Notes: a model not told the origin generated them from the letters alone. Positions 50,881 through 59,955 are shown, counted from the stretch's first letter. The stretch: 64,000 nucleotides of DNA from Nocardioides humilatus (GCF_008373755.1 NZ_VUJV01000003.1:868001-932000); one strand, 5' to 3'. Translations and numbers: made by a program.

Positions 50881-52443
50881 ATGTTCCGACTCGGCGTCGC
50901 CGCCCTTCTGCTGTCCGCCCTGGTCGCTTCGCCGTCCGCCGACGCGACGACCAGCGCGGATCCGCAGCACACCAACCCCCGGGCCGCGCTCGCTGAGAAG
51001 GCACTCGACAAGGTCACCTCGCTGGTCGACAACCTGGACCAGACCGACGGTGACCTGACGTTGGCGCTGCGCGACCTGGCAGTGCTCAAGGGCTCGCTGC
51101 CGGCAGCGGAGCAGGCGCGGGCGTCGACGTACCTCTCGCGTCCGACGGCCAACCCCAATCAGTGCCCCGACTACGCCTGTTACGACCGGGGCGCGGCGGT
51201 GCACCGGGTGTGCACGGCGCGCGCGTGCGTCCACTACGTGCGCAAGACCGAGGACGCGGACAACGGCGTGCCCAGTGCCGACGAGGACCGTGACGGCACG
51301 CCTAACTACGTCGAGCGTGTGCTGGCGACGATGAGCAGCGTCGACCAGAAGTACGTCGACGCGGGCTACCGCCGGCCGCTCGGCGACGGGCATCGCGGTG
51401 GCGATGACCGCCCCGACGTCTACCTCGCGCAGATCGGCAACCAGTCGCTCTACGGCTACTGCACGACCGACGCCGACAACGTGCCGTCACACGGCGCGAC
51501 CTGGGCCTACTGCGTGCTCGACAACGACTACGCGCGCAGCGAGTTCCCTGTGCACACGCCGATCCAGAACATGCAGGTGACGGCGGCGCACGAGTACTTC
51601 CACGCCGTGCAGTTCGGCTACGACATCGGCGAGGACGCCTGGTTCATGGAGGCGACCGCCACCTGGGCCGAGGACGAGGTCTTCGACAAGGTCAACGACA
51701 ACGTCAGCTATCTGCCGATCGGGCCGATGGGCCACCCCGACCTGTCGCTCGACACCTTCCGCAACGGCTACTGGTACGGCGCCTGGATCTTCTTCCGCCA
51801 CGTCACCGAGCACTTCCCGCAGTCCCAGGCCGGCATGCCGACCATCGTGCGCACGATGTGGCGCAAGGCCGACGCCGCCGACGCGGACGCTCCCAACCTC
51901 TCCTCCATCGAGGCGATCGAGGCCGCCCTCGAGGGCAAGGACTCGACGGTCGCGGCGCAGTTCCTCCGAATGGCGGCCGACAACCTCCACCCGCGTCGTT
52001 GGTACGACGAGGGCTCGCGCTACCCCGGCACCAAGGTCGACGGCACCTGGTCGCTCGGACCCGCCCTCACGACCAAGACGGCTCACGTCGCGGAGGACCA
52101 CCTGACGTCGGCGTCCTACCGCTTCGAGCCTTCGGTGACCGGCCGCCAGTGGCGGCTGGGCGTAACCCTCGACCTGGCTCCGCTCGAAGAGGGCAGCGCG
52201 GCCGTCGTCAGGGTGCTGATGAAGGCCGGCGGCGTCCGCACGAACTTCGTGACCCTCTCCGACGAGGGCGACTTCACGGGCAACTTCCTCTTCGACTCCA
52301 ACCGCGTGAAGGCGGTCGAGGTCACCGTGGCCAACGGCAGCACCCGCTACACCTGCGGCGTCGGTACCTCGTGGAGCTGCGAGGGCCGTCCGCTCGACCA
52401 GCGCGTTGCTCAGAAGATCACCGCCGCAGCACACCAGAACTAG
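50881..52443 (+). CDS. Secreted zinc metalloprotease, MXAN_6640-like
   Basis: 520 residues; ATG at 50881 with a leaderless-type -10. Signal peptide MFRLGVAALLLSALVASPSADA. Zinc site HEYFH at residues 237-241 within TAAHEYFHAVQFGYD, with a downstream glutamate in WFMEATATWAEDE near 256, fitting a gluzincin-type protease. Four Cys in CPDYACYDRGAAVHRVC suggest disulphides, and DEDRDGTPNYVE may bind calcium. The C-terminal part is a beta-rich domain. Resembles the MXAN_6640 family of putative metalloproteases. Substrate unknown. Confidence 0.85.
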   Translation: MFRLGVAALLLSALVASPSADATTSADPQHTNPRAALAEKALDKVTSLVDNLDQTDGDLTLALRDLAVLKGSLPAAEQARASTYLSRPTANPNQCPDYACYDRGAAVHRVCTARACVHYVRKTEDADNGVPSADEDRDGTPNYVERVLATMSSVDQKYVDAGYRRPLGDGHRGGDDRPDVYLAQIGNQSLYGYCTTDADNVPSHGATWAYCVLDNDYARSEFPVHTPIQNMQVTAAHEYFHAVQFGYDIGEDAWFMEATATWAEDEVFDKVNDNVSYLPIGPMGHPDLSLDTFRNGYWYGAWIFFRHVTEHFPQSQAGMPTIVRTMWRKADAADADAPNLSSIEAIEAALEGKDSTVAAQFLRMAADNLHPRRWYDEGSRYPGTKVDGTWSLGPALTTKTAHVAEDHLTSASYRFEPSVTGRQWRLGVTLDLAPLEEGSAAVVRVLMKAGGVRTNFVTLSDEGDFTGNFLFDSNRVKAVEVTVANGSTRYTCGVGTSWSCEGRPLDQRVAQKITAAAHQN

Positions 52444-52479
52444 ACAGTTCGGTTTCGAACTAGTAGAACTGTCCCCGTG

Positions 52480-52527
52480 AGCCGGGGCGGACGCGGATTC
52501 CGAGACCTGCGGGGAACCGCCCCGGCT
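52480..52527. terminator. Bidirectional terminator between convergent genes
   Basis: AGCCGGGGCGG at 52480-52490 pairs with CCGCCCCGGCT at 52517-52527, a perfect 11-bp stem with a 26-base loop. It lies between the metalloprotease and DinG-type gene ends. Confidence 0.6.
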
Positions 52528-52532
52528 TCACA

Positions 52533-54632
52533 TCAAGCCGAACCGGACAGCCGGCCGAGCGCCTTGCGAGCCACGGCCGGATCGGTCGTGGTCCACATCG
52601 GCGGCAGACTGGCTTTGAGGAAGCTGCCGTAGCGGGCGGTGACCAGCCTCGGGTCGAGTACGGCGACCAGGCCCTTGTCGCTGTGGGTACGGATCAGGCG
52701 CCCGGCACCCTGGGCCAGCAGCAGGGCGGCGTGGGTCGCGGCGACCTGCATGAAGCCGTTGCCGCCGGACTGGTCGGCGGCGCGCTGGCGGGCGCTCATC
52801 AGCGGGTCGTCGGGGCGCGGGAACGGGATCCGGTCGATGATCACCAGCTGGCAGGTGTCCCCCGGCACATCGAGGCCCTGCCAGAGGCCGAGGGTGCCGA
52901 ACAGGTTGGTGTGGGGGTCCTCGACGAACTGGCGAGCGAGCTCGGGCAGTTGGGCGTCGCCCTGGGCGAGCGTCGTCAGGTGCGGGAGCTTCGTGCGGAC
53001 GTGCTCGGCGGCGGCTTCTGCTGCGCGGCGGCTCGAGAAGAGACCGAGGGTACGGCCGTTGGCTGCGTCGACCAGCTCGGTGATCTCTTCGAGCTGAGCG
53101 GGGCCCAGGCCGTCGCGGCCGGGCTGGGGCAGGTGGCGGGCGATGTAGAGGATCGACTGCTTGCCGTAGTCGAACGGGCTGCCCACGTCGAGGCCGATCC
53201 AGGGTTCGGCGTCGTTGGCCCCTTCCGGCGTCTCAATACGCGGCTCGCTAGCGCTCGCCGCTACTCGACGAGCCAATGCGTCGCTGGTGTCCTTGGTTTC
53301 GAGGCTCGGCGCTGGCGCGCCTCGCACCTCAACCAGCGGACGGTGCGGGACGCGCTCGGAGGGCTTGAGGCCGACGGAACTCGCGATGGAGTTGAAGTCG
53401 CCGCCGAGCATCAGGGTGGCGGAGGTCATCACGACGGTCTTGTCGGCGAGGAGCTTGGCGCGGAGCTGGCTCCAGACCTGGAGGGGTGCGATGCAGAGGC
53501 GCGGAGGGAGGCGGTCGGTGCCCTCGGTCAGCCAGAGCACGTCGTAGTCGCCGTTGGCGGCCATCCGGTCGGCGGTGGCGAAGAGCTCCTGCACGGCGCC
53601 CTTGGCCTGGGTCAGGCCGGCGTCGGGCTCGTCCTTCGCGTCGGCCTTGGGGAAGGCGCTGGCCAGCGCCCGGGCGGCATCGCGCACCAGCGCGAGGGCG
53701 TCGGCGAGCTCGTCAGGCAACGCCTCGAACCGCCCGGGCTGCGCTTCAGCGATCGCCCCGCGCAGCACGTTGGCGGCGTCCTCGAGATCTCCCGCCGGGT
53801 CGTCCGTGTCGGTCCGCGTGTGCCGGGCCGCCCGCCGCGCTGCGCGCTCGACCTCGGAGGCCCACAGCTCGTCGGTCGCCGCCTGGGTCACCCGAGCGGT
53901 GAGCTCGTGGGCCTCGTCGATGACCACGACGTCGTACTCCGGGATCATCGGGATGCCCTCGATCGCGTCGATCGCGAGCAGGCTGTGGTTGGTGACGACC
54001 AGGTGGGACCGTGCGGCCTTCTCCTTGGCGCGCTCGGCGAAGCACTCCTCGCCGAACTGGCACTTCGTCCTGCCCAGGCACTCCCGTGCACTGACGCTGA
54101 CCTGCCGCCACTCCTTGTCGGTGTGACGCGGAGCGGCGTCCTTCTCCCCCGAACCGCCCGCCTCGACCTCTCCCTCGGCCCACTCGCGCAGCTCGAGGAC
54201 CTTCTTGCCCATCGCGCCCAGCGCGGCCTCGGCCTGGATCAGCTCGCCCTGGTCATCGGGCGCGCCCTCGCGCACCCGGTGCAGGCACGCGTAGTTGGAA
54301 CGTCCCTTGAGCACGGCGTAGGTCGTGTCGACGCCGGCGACCCCGGACACGGCCTTCGTCAGCCGCGGCAGGTCGCGCTCGACCAGCTGGTGCTGGAGCG
54401 CCAGCGTCGCGGTCGCGATGACGACCCGTTTGTTGTGGCGCAACGCTGGGACGAGGTAGCCGAGCGACTTACCCGTGCCCGTGCCCGCCTGCACGAGCAG
54501 GTGCTCGTGCTCCGACATCGCCTCCGCGACGGCCTCGGCCATCGCGATCTGCCCCGACCGCTCGGCCCCACCGAGCGCCTCGACGGCCGTGGCGAGCGTC
54601 GCGCGCAACGCGTCGTGGTCGTCCCCGGGCAT
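52533..54632 (-). CDS. dinG: DinG/XPD-type Fe-S DNA helicase
   Basis: 699 residues; ATG at 54632 with TAGGGT 7 bases upstream. Walker A QAGTGTGKSLGY near 48-59, VVIDEAHELTAR near 240. Between them lie four cysteines of an Fe-S cluster: NYACLHR near 118, then ARECLGRTKCQFGEECF. C-terminal lobe with LGLWQGLDVPGD and QGAGRLIRTHSDKG. DinG unwinds R-loops and damage structures 5' to 3'. Residues about 430-472, between ERVPH and AEPWIGLDV, are encoded by two tandem REP-like elements and look like a tolerated in-frame insertion. Without them ASSVGL...LDVGSPFDY would read as in ordinary homologues. Confidence 0.9.
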   Translation of the reverse strand: MPGDDHDALRATLATAVEALGGAERSGQIAMAEAVAEAMSEHEHLLVQAGTGTGKSLGYLVPALRHNKRVVIATATLALQHQLVERDLPRLTKAVSGVAGVDTTYAVLKGRSNYACLHRVREGAPDDQGELIQAEAALGAMGKKVLELREWAEGEVEAGGSGEKDAAPRHTDKEWRQVSVSARECLGRTKCQFGEECFAERAKEKAARSHLVVTNHSLLAIDAIEGIPMIPEYDVVVIDEAHELTARVTQAATDELWASEVERAARRAARHTRTDTDDPAGDLEDAANVLRGAIAEAQPGRFEALPDELADALALVRDAARALASAFPKADAKDEPDAGLTQAKGAVQELFATADRMAANGDYDVLWLTEGTDRLPPRLCIAPLQVWSQLRAKLLADKTVVMTSATLMLGGDFNSIASSVGLKPSERVPHRPLVEVRGAPAPSLETKDTSDALARRVAASASEPRIETPEGANDAEPWIGLDVGSPFDYGKQSILYIARHLPQPGRDGLGPAQLEEITELVDAANGRTLGLFSSRRAAEAAAEHVRTKLPHLTTLAQGDAQLPELARQFVEDPHTNLFGTLGLWQGLDVPGDTCQLVIIDRIPFPRPDDPLMSARQRAADQSGGNGFMQVAATHAALLLAQGAGRLIRTHSDKGLVAVLDPRLVTARYGSFLKASLPPMWTTTDPAVARKALGRLSGSA
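53228..53274. repeat. REP-like element A inside the DinG-type gene
   Basis: Plus strand GTCTCAATACGCGGCTCGCT...GCCGCTACTCGACGAGCC. It matches the general form of short palindromic repeats common in Nocardioides-like genomes and is translated in frame. Confidence 0.6.
53295..53340. repeat. REP-like element B inside the DinG-type gene
   Basis: Plus strand GGTTTCGAGGCTCGGCGC then GCGCCTCGCACCTCAACC; the counterpart in nrdJ at 43080-43118 shares both ends and is 7 bases shorter in the middle. Translated as VEVRGAPAPSLETKD. Confidence 0.65.
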
Positions 54633-54639
54633 GCCCGGA

Positions 54640-54645
54640 ACCCTA
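54640..54645 (-). promoter_or_regulatory. -10 box of leaderless DinG-type gene
   Basis: Minus strand TAGGGT, 7 bases before the ATG at 54632. Confidence 0.4.
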
Positions 54646-54664
54646 GACGCCGGGCCGGACAGTT

Positions 54665-55348
54665 CTAGCGACCGGGCCGCGACGCTGTGGACAACGCCCG
54701 TGCTACGCGGTCCCCGAACGCCCGGTGCCCCTCCTCGGTGAGGTGCAGCCGATCCTCGAGGTAGGGCAGGTCGGTGTCGAGCATGGAGAGGTAGCCGACG
54801 CCGTACTGCTCGGAGAGGCGGGCGAGAAGCCCGTCCACCCTCAGTACGGCGTCCGCTCGCGCCGGCGCAGGAGCCGGCCCGACGACGAGCACTCGCTGGT
54901 GGCCGAACTCTCCGACCAGGCGGGTGAACCCCCGCCGGATCGCCGACCGCGGCTGGTCGAAGTCGTTGAGGCCGCCCTCGACCACCACGAGCCGGACGTC
55001 ATGCGCGAGGGCACGCGGGGCCCGCTCGGCGTACGACGTCCCGGCCCCGCACTCGCTAGCACCGGAACTGAATCCCGATCCCGAGAACCCCTCGACGCGC
55101 ACCCGTCCCGGCAGTTGTGTCGGCCAGCTGTGATCGGCTCCCACCCCGAGCCCGACCGAGTAGGAGTCGCCAATGACCAGCACCTCCCGCCCCGACCCGG
55201 TGACGAGCTCTGATCGCTCCGCGGCAGCCGCACGGAAGCCCGCGCACCGGCTGGGATCAGCACCTGCCCGCGCGGTCACGACGAGCCCGGCGACCGCGAC
55301 GACGGCCACCAGGCCGACGGCTACGAGCCATGCTCCCCGGATGCGCAC
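54665..55348 (-). CDS. Exported SGNH/GDSL hydrolase
   Basis: 227 residues from the GTG at 55348. Signal or anchor segment [19 protein letters not shown] near residues 6-24. Catalytic blocks: VIGDSYSVGLG (nucleophile Ser near 64), Gly in block II, VVEGGLNDFD with Asn (block III), and DRLHLTEEGH with Asp-x2-His (block V). All four SGNH residues are present, so an active esterase or deacylase acting outside the membrane is likely. Substrate unknown. Stands alone downstream of the RTX-like cluster. Confidence 0.85.
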   Translation of the reverse strand: MRIRGAWLVAVGLVAVVAVAGLVVTARAGADPSRCAGFRAAAAERSELVTGSGREVLVIGDSYSVGLGVGADHSWPTQLPGRVRVEGFSGSGFSSGASECGAGTSYAERAPRALAHDVRLVVVEGGLNDFDQPRSAIRRGFTRLVGEFGHQRVLVVGPAPAPARADAVLRVDGLLARLSEQYGVGYLSMLDTDLPYLEDRLHLTEEGHRAFGDRVARALSTASRPGR

Positions 55349-55400
55349 CCAGCGATGGTGCGGTCAGGAGCGCGATCCTGTCTGGCGAACGGCGAAACCG

Positions 55401-56630
55401 TTACAGCTCGCAGTCGATCAGCTGATTGGTGCCCAGGGCGCCGTCGCACGTGTCGGTGCCGTCGCCTCCATCGAGGATGTCGTCCCCGCTGCCACCGAAG
55501 AGCGAGTCGTCGCCACCGCGCCCTTCGAGCACGTCGTCGCCGTCGTAGGCCGTCAGCCTGTTGGCCGCGTCGTTGCCGAACAAGTGGTTGTCGACCCAGA
55601 AGCCGCCGACCAGGTCCTCGACGTCGCTGATGTCATCGATGCCGCCGATGCCGGTGTCCTGCGGCCCGAGGATCGCCAGGTCGACCGTCAGCAACCCACC
55701 TTCTGAGGCGGGGTAGAAGTTGTCGTCGATCCCGTCCACACCGTCGCCACCGTCGACCAGCTCGTCGCCCTGGTCCAGGCTGAACCGGTCATCGCCGGCG
55801 CCGCCGTACAGCTCGGTCAGCCCCGCTTCGCACGTCGGCAAGCACTGCGCGACGGTGAGGTGATCGTCACCATCGCCACCTTCGTAGTGGTCGCCGGGCG
55901 TCGCGGCTTCGAGGATGTCGCCACCCGGGCCGCCGTACACCGTGTCGGCACCCAAGTTCTCGTCGTCGAGGAGGTACTGGTCGAAGCGGTCGCTGCCTCC
56001 CAGGCCACGCATCACATCGTCGCCCGCACCGCCGAGGAACCGGTTGCCCGCACGCGAGCCCACGAGCACGTCATCGCCCGCACCGCCGGAGAGGAGCGCG
56101 TGCCGATGCCAAGAGTCCGAGGGACCGGAGAGCACCCTCGTCCGCAGTTCGTCGTCGTGCGCGCTGCCGAAGACGTTCGCCACGTCGATGATCGTGTCCC
56201 GTCCCCAGCCGGTGTCCTGCGGCCCCTTGATCCTCAGGTCGACGTGGACACCGCGCGGAGCATCCCGAAAGTCGGCGGCGGAGCTGTAGTTGTTCGGGTC
56301 GCCGACCAACCGGTCATCCCCGGGTCCGCCGTTCAGGGTGGCGCCGCCACCCTCACCGAGTCCGACGTCGTCGCCGGGCCCGAGGTCGATGTTGTCGTGG
56401 CTCCGTCCGCCGCAGACGATGTCGTTGCCCGCGCCGGTCCTGATCTTGTCCTGGAGGTTCGTGCCCAGAACGACGTCGGACTGCGGCCGATGGGGGTTGG
56501 GGTGATGCGCGTCGTTGAGGTCGATCGTCACCCGGTGCCCGGCGCAGGTCGGAACTGCGGCGCCGGCCTCCGGCGCGGTCACGAGCAGGCCGGGAGTGAC
56601 CAGGGCAAGTGCGATGAGGGAGCGCATCAT
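55401..56630 (-). CDS. Secreted RTX-like calcium-binding protein, paralogue 1
   Basis: 409 residues; ATG at 56630 or the adjacent one at 56627. Sec signal MRSLIALALVTPGLLVTAPEAGA. The conserved cap CAGHRVTIDLNDAHHPNP then PQSDVVLGT is shared by the cluster. Next come many GGxGxDxL-type nonapeptides (GGAGDDVLVG, GGDGDDHLTV) that form calcium-filled beta-rolls, and an end cap DTCDGALGTNQLIDCE with paired Cys. No type I secretion genes are nearby and a Sec signal is present, so export is by Sec. Its 5' region is nearly identical to that of paralogue 4. Confidence 0.85.
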   Translation of the reverse strand: MMRSLIALALVTPGLLVTAPEAGAAVPTCAGHRVTIDLNDAHHPNPHRPQSDVVLGTNLQDKIRTGAGNDIVCGGRSHDNIDLGPGDDVGLGEGGGATLNGGPGDDRLVGDPNNYSSAADFRDAPRGVHVDLRIKGPQDTGWGRDTIIDVANVFGSAHDDELRTRVLSGPSDSWHRHALLSGGAGDDVLVGSRAGNRFLGGAGDDVMRGLGGSDRFDQYLLDDENLGADTVYGGPGGDILEAATPGDHYEGGDGDDHLTVAQCLPTCEAGLTELYGGAGDDRFSLDQGDELVDGGDGVDGIDDNFYPASEGGLLTVDLAILGPQDTGIGGIDDISDVEDLVGGFWVDNHLFGNDAANRLTAYDGDDVLEGRGGDDSLFGGSGDDILDGGDGTDTCDGALGTNQLIDCEL

Positions 56631-56667
56631 GCGTCCACGGTAAAGACTTCTCGGGGCTTTGGCAGCC

Positions 56668-56678
56668 GGGGAAACCCC
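56668..56678. promoter_or_regulatory. Palindrome upstream of RTX-like paralogue 1
   Basis: GGGGAAACCCC, inside a conserved block (GGCAGCCGGG...CCCTACGT) that is repeated upstream of paralogue 4. About 40 bases before the start codon. Possible operator. Confidence 0.45.
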
Positions 56679-56720
56679 TACGTCACTGGGCCGCTCCGGC
56701 GTGGCGAGCGCGTCAACCGG

Positions 56721-57848
56721 TCAGGCCTCACAGTTGAGGACCTCGTTCGTGCCGGCCCCACCGTCGCAGGTGTCGGTGTCGCCGCGACCGTCGAGCAGGT
56801 CGTCGCCGTCGCCGCCCTCGAGCCGGTTGGGCGCCGCGGTCCCCCGCAGCTCGTCGTCCATCGCGCTGCCGAGGAGATTCTCGATGCTGACGAGCAGGTC
56901 GGTCCCAGCCACCTCGGTGTCCTGGGCGCCCTCAATCGCCAGGTCGACGTGGACGCCCGCGCCACTGGGGTCGTAGACGAAGTCGTAGCTCACGGTGTCG
57001 GAGCCGGCACCCCCGCGGAGTACGTCGTCGCCACTGCCCGCGATGAGCAGGTCCTTGCCCGAGCCGCCGACGGCGACGCTGGTCGTCACACCGTCGAACC
57101 CGCCAGCATCGACGATGTCGTCGCCCCGGCCGCCGCGCACCAGGTCGGCGCCGTGGTCGCCGTGCACCTCGTCGTCATCAGCCTGGCCGAGCACCAGGTC
57201 GTCGCCGTTGCCGGCCGTGATCGTGTCGTCGCCGGCGCCACCCCGGAAGGTGTCGTCGCCGCCCTTGCCGTCGATGATCCAGTCGGGGCCGGCACCGCCG
57301 GAGATGTCGTCGGCCCGCGCGCCGCCGTACATCACGTTGCGCGAGCCGCTGCCGCCGATCCGGTTGGTGCCGAAGCGCGAACCGTCGACGTTCTCGATGC
57401 CGTGCAGCGCGTCCTGGCCCAGGCCGGTCGCCTGGCGCGAGGTCCTCCACAGGTCCAGGTCGAGGTGCGGCGCCTTCCGGTAGTCGACCCAGTCGCGACC
57501 GCGCCCACCGACCATCACGTCGTCGCCCGCTCCGCCGTTGATGACGTCGTCGTCGGCGCCGCCGAAGGCGTGGTCGTCGCCGTAGCCGAGGACGATGCGG
57601 TCGTAGCCGCCTCCGCCGCAGACCACGTCGTCACCGCCTCCGGTACGGATCACATCGGGCTCCGGGGTGCCGAGCACCACGTCCGCGTCGTCGCGGTCGG
57701 TCTCGGGCGCATCGGGATCGTTGAGGTCGATGGTGACCCGCAGGCCGTGGCACGAGGCGACGGCCGTGGCCGACGGGGGCGCGAGGACCAGCGGAGCGGC
57801 GGCGAGCGCGAGGGACAGGACCGAGACGAGAGGCTTCACGGCCACCAC
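56721..57848 (-). CDS. Secreted RTX-like calcium-binding protein, paralogue 2
   Basis: 375 residues from the GTG at 57848, one base after the previous stop; GTGs at 57845 and 57839 are also possible. Signal peptide LVSVLSLALAAAPLVLA, cap CHGLRVTIDLNDPDAPETDRDDADVV, then RTX nonapeptides (GGAGDDVMVG, GNGDDLVLG, GGDGDDLLDG) and end cap DTCDGGAGTNEVLNCE. It reads as the last gene of a run of three that overlap or abut. The same architecture as its neighbours shows tandem duplication. Confidence 0.8.
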   Translation of the reverse strand: MVAVKPLVSVLSLALAAAPLVLAPPSATAVASCHGLRVTIDLNDPDAPETDRDDADVVLGTPEPDVIRTGGGDDVVCGGGGYDRIVLGYGDDHAFGGADDDVINGGAGDDVMVGGRGRDWVDYRKAPHLDLDLWRTSRQATGLGQDALHGIENVDGSRFGTNRIGGSGSRNVMYGGARADDISGGAGPDWIIDGKGGDDTFRGGAGDDTITAGNGDDLVLGQADDDEVHGDHGADLVRGGRGDDIVDAGGFDGVTTSVAVGGSGKDLLIAGSGDDVLRGGAGSDTVSYDFVYDPSGAGVHVDLAIEGAQDTEVAGTDLLVSIENLLGSAMDDELRGTAAPNRLEGGDGDDLLDGRGDTDTCDGGAGTNEVLNCEA

Positions 57849-57849
57849 G

Positions 57850-58989
57850 TTAGTTCTCGCAGTTGAGAAGCTCGTCGACGTCGCTGAGGATCCCACCACC
57901 GTCGCAGAAGTCGTTGCCGCCACGGCCGTCGATGTGGTCGCTGCCGTGGCTGCCGTAGAGCTTGTTGTCTCGGTCGTCACCCAGGAGTACGTCGTCGTAG
58001 ACCGTGCCCTCGAGCACCTCGATGTCGATGAACTCGTCCATGCCGAACGTCACCGTGTCCTGGGGTCCGACCAGTGCGAGGTCGACGGTGACGCCCACGT
58101 CATCGATGGAGCCGGGCGTGGTCCCGAAGTCGACCAGGTCGACGCCGTCACCCCCGTCGAGGAGGTCGTCCTCGGTCGCCGCGTAGAGCAGGTCGTCACC
58201 GGGGCCGCCGTGGATCTCGAGCGGGGAGGCGTCCCACTCCTCCGCGATCAGCGCGTCGTCGCCACCGCCGCCCATCATGACGTCGGTGCCACCGCGACTG
58301 TTGAGGTTGTCGTCCCCGTCGCCGCCGATGATGAGGTCGGCGTTCTCACTCCCGTAGACGTAGTCGCTGCCATCGCCCGCGTCGAGCCGCGAGACCCCTA
58401 CCGAGCGGCCCGAGATCTCGTCGCGACCGCCGAGCGTCTTGACCCAGTCCCGGACGTCGCCACCGACCACGTAGTTGGGGCCGCTGTCGCCGATCAGCCG
58501 GTTCTCGTAGCGCCGCGCGCCGCGGATGTCCTCGATCTCCTCCAGTTTGTCGCGCCCCCAGCCGGTCTCCTGCCAGCCCTGCTTGCGCAGGTCGATGGTG
58601 GTCCGCTGCGTCGCGTGGCCGAAGTTGATCATGTCCTCGCCCTGGCCGCCCACGTAATAGTCATCGCCCGTACCGCCGAAGAGGACGTCGGGACCGTGCC
58701 CGCCGTACGCCTCGTCGTCGCCCGGGCCGAGGTCGATCTTGTCCAGATGGCCGAGCCCGCACACGATGTCGTTGCCCGCGCCAGTGCTGATCTTGTTGCG
58801 CCTCCAGGTGCCCATCACGACATCGGACTGGGGTCGGTGGGGGTCGGGGTGGTGCGCGTCGTTGAGGTCGATCGTCACCCGGTGGCCGGCGCAGGTCGCG
58901 CCGGCCGCGACTGTCGGAGCGGCGTCAGCAGCGGCCGGGACGAGAGCCGGGGTCATCAGCAGGACCGCGACACACCAACGTGCGTTCAC
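57850..58989 (-). CDS. Secreted RTX-like calcium-binding protein, paralogue 3
   Basis: 379 residues; GTG at 58989 after GAGGAGGT, overlapping the previous stop (GTGA). Signal peptide CVAVLLMTPALVPAAADA, cap CAGHRVTIDLNDAHHPDP then PQSDVVMGT, RTX repeats (GGTGDDYYVGG, GGDGDDNLNS, GGGGDDALI) and end cap FCDGG...DELLNCE. The cap is closest to that of paralogue 1. No catalytic domain is visible; the protein is probably an extracellular calcium-stabilised structural or adhesion factor. Confidence 0.85.
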   Translation of the reverse strand: MNARWCVAVLLMTPALVPAAADAAPTVAAGATCAGHRVTIDLNDAHHPDPHRPQSDVVMGTWRRNKISTGAGNDIVCGLGHLDKIDLGPGDDEAYGGHGPDVLFGGTGDDYYVGGQGEDMINFGHATQRTTIDLRKQGWQETGWGRDKLEEIEDIRGARRYENRLIGDSGPNYVVGGDVRDWVKTLGGRDEISGRSVGVSRLDAGDGSDYVYGSENADLIIGGDGDDNLNSRGGTDVMMGGGGDDALIAEEWDASPLEIHGGPGDDLLYAATEDDLLDGGDGVDLVDFGTTPGSIDDVGVTVDLALVGPQDTVTFGMDEFIDIEVLEGTVYDDVLLGDDRDNKLYGSHGSDHIDGRGGNDFCDGGGILSDVDELLNCEN

Positions 58990-59918
58990 AGGACCTCCTC
59001 GCATTCCTCGTAGTGGTTGACCCCGGCGCCGCCGTCACACAGGTCGTCCTGGTCGCCGCCGTCGAGGTCGTCGTCGCCACCGCGCCCGAAGAGCTCGTCG
59101 GTACCGCCCACGCCCGCGAGCCAGTTGGGTCCGTCGTCGCCGGACAAGAGGTCGGCGCCGTAGTAGGTACCGACCAGGTCCTCGATGCTGACCAGGGTGT
59201 CGCTGCCGCCCGGCCCGGTCTCCTGGGGACCGGCGATCGCGAGGTCAACCGCCACTCCCGGTCCACCCATCTCGCCGACGTCGGCGTAGCTCATCGTGTC
59301 GACACCATCGCCACCATCGAAGAACTCGGCGCCGGCGCCCGAGGCGGCGAGATCCTTGCCCGGTCCACCCAGGTAGGTGATGACGCCTGGCCCGCACTCC
59401 GGGCACTCCGACGGGTTGGCGAAGAAGTCGCCGTCGGGCCCGCCGACGTAGACGTCGCCCGGGTTGCCGTGGCTGAGCCAGTCGTCGCCGGGCCCTCCGT
59501 AGACCCGGTCGTCTCCCGGCGTGTCGATGGAGGGCTCGAGCTGGTCCCACCCCTCGCGCCCGCGGAGGACGTCGTCGCCCGCACCGCCGGAGAGGTGGTC
59601 GACGCGGCCACCGCCGTCGAGGAGGTCGTCGCCCCGACCGCCGTAGCCGGTGTCCTTGTCACCGCCGAGGAACACCCGGTCAGCACCGCGCCCGGCACAG
59701 ACGATGTCGTCGCCGTCGCCGGTCCTGATCACCTCGCCGCGCGGCGTCCCGAGGACGACGTCGCGTTGGGGCCGATCGGGGTCGGGGTGGTGCGGGTCGT
59801 TGAGGTCGATCGTTACCCGCCAGCCGCCGCAGAGCGGGCCGGGCGCAGCCTCGGCCGCAGGCGCCATGACGAGCAGGCCCGGAGCAGCCAGCGTGAGTAC
59901 GACGAGGGAGCGCATCAT
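58986..59918 (-). CDS. Secreted RTX-like calcium-binding protein, paralogue 4
   Basis: 310 residues; ATG at 59918 or the adjacent one at 59915. Signal peptide MRSLVVLTLAAPGLLVMAPAAEA, cap CGGWRVTIDLNDPHHPDP then PQRDVVLGT, RTX repeats (GDGDDIVCAG, GGAGDDVLRG, GRGGDDDLDGG) and end cap DDLCDGGAGVNHYEECE. First gene of the run of three. Shortest member of the four. Confidence 0.85.
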   Translation of the reverse strand: MMRSLVVLTLAAPGLLVMAPAAEAAPGPLCGGWRVTIDLNDPHHPDPDRPQRDVVLGTPRGEVIRTGDGDDIVCAGRGADRVFLGGDKDTGYGGRGDDLLDGGGRVDHLSGGAGDDVLRGREGWDQLEPSIDTPGDDRVYGGPGDDWLSHGNPGDVYVGGPDGDFFANPSECPECGPGVITYLGGPGKDLAASGAGAEFFDGGDGVDTMSYADVGEMGGPGVAVDLAIAGPQETGPGGSDTLVSIEDLVGTYYGADLLSGDDGPNWLAGVGGTDELFGRGGDDDLDGGDQDDLCDGGAGVNHYEECEEVL

Positions 59919-59955
59919 GCGCCCACGGTAAAGAGATCCGGCCGCGATGGCAGCC

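Noticed and set aside
52683-54668. 661-residue frame opposite the DinG-type gene
   Set aside because: Shadow frame; the minus strand has full helicase and Fe-S motifs.
55860-59013. Long plus-strand frames opposite the RTX-like genes
   Set aside because: They are Val/Ala-rich mirror images of the glycine-aspartate repeats on the other strand.
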